Assembly (NCBI RefSeq): GCF_016907495.1
Contig: NZ_JAFBCC010000001.1
Coordinates: 1,426,001 to 1,490,000 of the forward strand
Reading direction: 5' to 3'
Origin: Arthrobacter tumbae
Lineage (GTDB): Bacteria; Actinomycetota; Actinomycetes; Actinomycetales; Micrococcaceae
Length of the DNA: 64,000 nucleotides
Part shown: piece after piece, positions 63,156-64,000 of the stretch
Position numbering within the stretch: the stretch's first letter is position 1
How the letters are laid out: each line of letters opens with the position of its first letter
The notes under the pieces: model-generated
The model's input: only the letters and a program-made list of their open reading frames with translations
Databases searched by the model: none
Told to the model about the DNA's origin: nothing
Made by a program: the position numbers and the translations under genes

Positions 63156-63467
63156 CTACGGGAGCTTGGACGCGAGGACGTCGGCCGCCAGGATCTCGGG
63201 TGCTGCGCCGAGGAGGTGCTGGTTGGCCATCAGGGCTGCGACGATGGCGCCGTTGGCGTGGGCGTCGCGAGCGGCTTCGTCGGGGAATGCATCGAAGATC
63301 CAGAAGGTGTCGGCGTGGGTCCTGACCGCGAACCAGACAATCGTTCCTACTTCTTCGTTGGCGAGTGCGACAGCGCCGGCGAGCAGATCGGCGACCGCGT
63401 CGTGCTGTCCATCGGCCGCGACGATCTTGGCGACGAAGGCATACGGAAGTGATGCGGGTGTGGACAT
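63156..63467 (-). CDS. ABM-domain quinol monooxygenase-like protein
   Basis: A 103-residue ferredoxin-like protein of the antibiotic-biosynthesis-monooxygenase family: YAFVAKIVAADGQHDAVADLL, then EEVGTIVWFAVRTHADTFWIFDAF and DEAARDAHANGAIVAALMAN fit the fold (YgiN-like). It could oxidise quinols or other aromatics without a cofactor. AAGGAGAG is upstream of the ATG. Divergent from the GlxA-type regulator. Confidence 0.85.
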   Translation of the reverse strand: MSTPASLPYAFVAKIVAADGQHDAVADLLAGAVALANEEVGTIVWFAVRTHADTFWIFDAFPDEAARDAHANGAIVAALMANQHLLGAAPEILAADVLASKLP

Positions 63468-63574
63468 GAGGGACTCTCCTTGACGTCGGGGTTCTTCGTG
63501 GGACGAGTCCAGCGTATGACGAGCGAGGGCCGGTGGGGAGTGGCGTATGCGGCAGTATTGCTATTGTTTACGTC

Positions 63575-64000
63575 ATGCGTATCGGACTGATCGCGATCGA
63601 CGGCTGCTTCGGTTCGGCTATCGCGTCGATCATCGACATCGTGCGGGTGGCCGACGGAGCCCGCGGCGATGTCGACCCGCGGATCGACCCGATCGAACTC
63701 GCCATCCTCGGACCGAAACGGCGAGTGACCACGACGGCATCGATGACCCTGTCGGTGGACCACCCGCTGTCGGAGTCCGGAGAGTTCGACGTGGTCGTCG
63801 TCCCTGCGCTTGGAACCCTTACGGCCGCCGCTACCAACGACGTCCTCCAGAGCCGAGATGCTCGTTCGGTCATCGCCTCGCTCGGGCGCCTCGACGAGGC
63901 GACCACCCGGATCGCCGCGGCGTGCACCGGCGTGTTCGCTGTCGCCGAGACCGGACGGATGCATCATCGGAGGGCGACGACCAGCTGGTTCCTGGGGCCG
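63575..64000 (+). CDS. GlxA family transcriptional regulator, N-terminal part
   Basis: The first 142 residues of a DJ-1/PfpI-like domain: RIGLIAIDGCFGSAIASIIDIV, EFDVVVVPALGTL and the nucleophile-elbow-like AACTGVFAVAETG, followed by RRATTSWFLGP at the window edge. GlxA proteins carry an AraC-type HTH after this domain. The window cuts it off. Being divergent from the monooxygenase gene with 107 bases between, it probably controls it. Confidence 0.87.
   Translation, partial: MRIGLIAIDGCFGSAIASIIDIVRVADGARGDVDPRIDPIELAILGPKRRVTTTASMTLSVDHPLSESGEFDVVVVPALGTLTAAATNDVLQSRDARSVIASLGRLDEATTRIAAACTGVFAVAETGRMHHRRATTSWFLGP

Noticed and set aside
62812..63483. 223-residue plus-strand frame near the right end
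   Set aside because: Mostly Arg/Ser/Ala/Pro low-complexity and overlaps the supported monooxygenase gene in antisense.

Overview
The window reads as chromosome of a high-GC actinobacterium, most likely Arthrobacter or a close relative in the Micrococcaceae. The base composition, frequent GTG starts, several promoters placed for leaderless mRNA, and best-recognised proteins (NCS2 permease, XdhABC, riboswitch-led glycine operon, receiver-thioredoxin-reductase protein) all fit. The genus is an inference from family resemblance, not from a marker gene.

Region 1 (1-26 kb) is core metabolism. It holds a purine module (AzgA-type permease, xdhA-xdhB-xdhC), an EAL phosphodiesterase, a MazF-type toxin-antitoxin pair, and an M20 amidohydrolase with two membrane proteins opposite a double-domain Lrp/AsnC regulator. 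A tandem glycine riboswitch then precedes a long operon: gcvP, gcvT, gcvH, glyA, sdaA, lipA, purU. These genes would split glycine to CO2, ammonia and methylene-THF, make serine, deaminate it to pyruvate, lipoylate GcvH and release formate from formyl-THF. An Old Yellow Enzyme gene behind two palindromes and a redox/two-component pair follow.

Region 2 (about 26.4-50.5 kb) is an accessory block with lower GC. Its edges are the two halves of one enoyl-reductase-like gene, now 24 kb apart and on opposite strands; rejoining them restores the frame, so the block is bounded by an inversion or a complex insertion. Inside are a DGQHR (DndB-like) gene with a repeat protein of perfect 156-bp tandem units and a Cys/His protein, two HEPN-type proteins (one ApeA-like), a drug-efflux/phosphotransferase pair, many single-gene GNAT, VOC, Nudix, MazG and phosphatase enzymes, a tyrS interrupted by an amber codon, and remnants of several serine resolvases.

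Region 3 (50.5-62.7 kb) continues the accessory content: GNATs, VOC proteins, an intact serine resolvase, a HAD hydrolase, a methyltransferase, an AlbA_2 protein with a membrane partner, and a CoiA-like gene cut by two identical tandem ISL3-family elements. Beyond the IS pair (62.7-64 kb) the sequence is again very GC-rich, with a monooxygenase opposite a GlxA-type regulator.

Several genes carry single-base lesions (DUF5058, PP2C at a 15-C run, Nudix, tyrS). They may be real decay, phase variation or sequencing error; raw reads would decide.
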